Shown piece after piece: positions 62,842 to 64,000 of a stretch of DNA of 64,000 bases. A program made the position numbers and the translations under genes. Origin of the DNA: Agrobacterium arsenijevicii (GTDB lineage Bacteria; Pseudomonadota; Alphaproteobacteria; Rhizobiales; Rhizobiaceae); the NCBI GenBank assembly GCA_000949895.1, contig JWIT01000019.1, forward strand, positions 1-64,000, read 5' to 3'. The notes under the pieces were generated by a model that was not told the DNA's origin, did not search any database, and saw only the letters and a program-made list of their open reading frames with translations. Every line of letters starts with the position of its first letter. Positions within the stretch are counted from its first letter, which is position 1.

Positions 62842-62985
62842 ACAGATTCTCCAATTACGAAGCTGTTTTTAAAGCCCTTTTGGCGAATTTATGCAAGGCT
62901 TGGTTGATGAAGGCGGGAGGCTGCCGTTTGTTTCTGCTCCCCGGCGGGAGAAGAAACAAAGAGGCGACGCTGTATCTTTAGATGT

Positions 62986-64000
62986 TCACGCTGCAAGCCA
63001 GCGCCGCGCCGTTTCGATATCGGCAAGCCCGAGATCGTGCCCGTCATCGACCGTTTGCACCTCTGCCTGCGCGCCGCTCGCCGCAAGCCTGCCCTGCACA
63101 TCGGCCGCCCTGTCGCGGTATTTGTCGCGCTCGCCGGGGACCAGCAGGAAATTCCGGCTGGAAAGATCGGCTTCCGGCCATGTATCGAGAACCGGAATCG
63201 GGCGGTAGAGCAGCGCGTCGCCGGCAAATTCCGGATGAAGCGCCGCAAAGGCCGCATAGAAATTCGCGCCGTTGGAATGGCCGATGAAGCGTAGTTTCGA
63301 ACGATCGAGACCATAAGACCGTATCGCGCCGTCCATGAAGGCGGCAAAGGCTTCCGCCTCCGCGACGATATCCTTCTGGTCGAAGCTGAAATCGGGGAAA
63401 CGCCGGAACCAGCGGGCGACGTCTTCTTCCGTGCTGCGGCCACGAACGCCGAGAAGCGTAGCACCCGGAGCCGCTCGGTGGGCGAGCGGCATCAGGCTCG
63501 TCTCGCTGCCACCGGAACCGTGCAGCAGGACGATGGTGCTACCGTCAGGCTTTTCGGGCGTATAAAACCGATGCACGAAGGGCAGGTCGCGATAGACGAT
63601 GCGCTCTTCGCCCGGCATCGAGAATTGCGGCAGGGCGACCCGCACATCCGCCTCGTCCTTCATGAATAGCGGCGGGATAAACAGGTTTTCGCCGAGTGCC
63701 TCCAGCGGTTCGTCGACCGTCATGCCCGGAGCGTCGGTCGCCATTTCGATCAGCACGCCGCCCGGTTCGCGGACATAAAGCGAATGGAAATATTTCCGGT
63801 CATGGGCATTCGTCGTGCTGGAATTGAGCGATTTCAACCCGGTGAGAACCGTGTTCAATTCTTCCAGATCCTTTGCGCGGAAAGCAATGTGATCGACGGT
63901 GCCGGTGCCCGGCGCGCTGGACCAGAAGCCGGTGGCGTCGCGCACGTCGATGATGTCGCCGCTCTCTGAGACGAGCCGGCGGATCGCGTCCGTCTGGATT
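62986..64000 (-). CDS. VOC dioxygenase fused to MhqD-like alpha/beta hydrolase (5' end beyond window)
   Basis: The frame is open to the right edge, so at least 338 residues are present and the start is missing. The N-terminal part (IQTDAIRRLVSESGDIIDVRD, TVDHIAFRAKDLEEL, YVREPGGVLIEMAT) is the second half of a VOC ring-cleaving dioxygenase (PcpA/MhqO type) with metal-ligand His and Glu. The C-terminal part (about 200 residues) is an esterase: VLLHGSGGSETSLMPLA, nucleophile Ser in FIGHSNGANF, and His in VDDGHDLGL. In Bacillus, MhqO/MhqE (dioxygenase) and MhqD (hydrolase) are separate proteins for hydroquinone detoxification; here they are joined. Confidence 0.85.
   Translation of the reverse strand, partial: IQTDAIRRLVSESGDIIDVRDATGFWSSAPGTGTVDHIAFRAKDLEELNTVLTGLKSLNSSTTNAHDRKYFHSLYVREPGGVLIEMATDAPGMTVDEPLEALGENLFIPPLFMKDEADVRVALPQFSMPGEERIVYRDLPFVHRFYTPEKPDGSTIVLLHGSGGSETSLMPLAHRAAPGATLLGVRGRSTEEDVARWFRRFPDFSFDQKDIVAEAEAFAAFMDGAIRSYGLDRSKLRFIGHSNGANFYAAFAALHPEFAGDALLYRPIPVLDTWPEADLSSRNFLLVPGERDKYRDRAADVQGRLAASGAQAEVQTVDDGHDLGLADIETARRWLAA

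Noticed and set aside
1..64000. CRISPR arrays, prophage, insertion sequences, plasmid replication genes
   Set aside because: No evenly spaced direct repeats, no transposase, integrase, capsid or RepABC-like coding sequence was seen.

Overview
The window is chromosomal DNA from an alphaproteobacterium of the Rhizobiaceae, most likely Agrobacterium (A. tumefaciens/fabrum group). The evidence is the PleC-type cell-cycle kinase, paired RopA-type porins, a bifunctional Rel, the dapA-smpB / rpoZ-rel / acpS-lepB-rnc-era-recO order, uniformly high third-position GC, and intergenic palindromes resembling rhizobial mosaic repeats. It is core chromosome: no phage, transposase, plasmid replication gene or CRISPR array was seen.

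Layout. 0-10 kb: pleC-like kinase (its 3' end lies in a 47-bp inverted repeat at the window edge), a carboxymuconolactone-decarboxylase-family protein, aminopeptidase N, an EamA exporter, two small overlapping ORFs, a family 4-like uracil-DNA glycosylase lacking cluster cysteines, and a YegD-type Hsp70. 10-15 kb: two PAS-GGDEF proteins flank an SDR without the usual catalytic residues and a CDF-like transporter; the second GGDEF gene sits between long gene-poor stretches. 15-30 kb: ETF-quinone oxidoreductase, a pentapeptide protein, an alcohol dehydrogenase divergent from an HxlR regulator, uppP, mgtE with a structured leader, an MFS exporter with an attenuator-like terminator, a lipid kinase, a class III aminotransferase, OsmC, AMP nucleosidase, two tiny membrane proteins, a P-loop kinase and a DUF2147 protein. 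30-37 kb: Sel1-like protein, HisC-like aminotransferase, PilZ protein, ferredoxin-reductase-type flavoprotein plus HpcH/HpaI aldolase, small stress-type proteins, tRNA-Ser(GCU) and a CPT-like kinase.

37-40 kb holds two tandem RopA porins with nearly identical 5' halves and diverged 3' halves. 40-56 kb is the housekeeping core: lytic transglycosylase, dapA, smpB, rpoZ, rel, acpS, lepB, rnc, era, recO (lysine/cell wall, trans-translation, stringent response, lipid carrier activation, protein export, RNA processing, ribosome assembly, repair). A globin-coupled chemoreceptor and a NYN-domain protein sit inside it on the other strand, and a Crp/Fnr regulator plus a lone receiver precede recO. 56-64 kb: MFS transporter, methyltransferase, MOSC protein, HD hydrolase, a 928-residue DUF2339 membrane protein, and the 3' part of a VOC-dioxygenase/esterase fusion running off the right edge.

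Themes: c-di-GMP signalling (two GGDEF proteins and one PilZ protein), electrophile/quinone defence (HxlR-ADH pair, OsmC, MhqO/MhqD-like fusion), and two families of hairpin repeats between genes (three copies each, plus one remnant). The best candidates for undescribed biology are the mgtE leader RNA with two competing folds, the attenuator before the 22-kb MFS gene, and a shared MerR/LiuR-like operator upstream of the ETF-QO and DUF2147 genes. All functions are read from sequence by eye; no database search was run.
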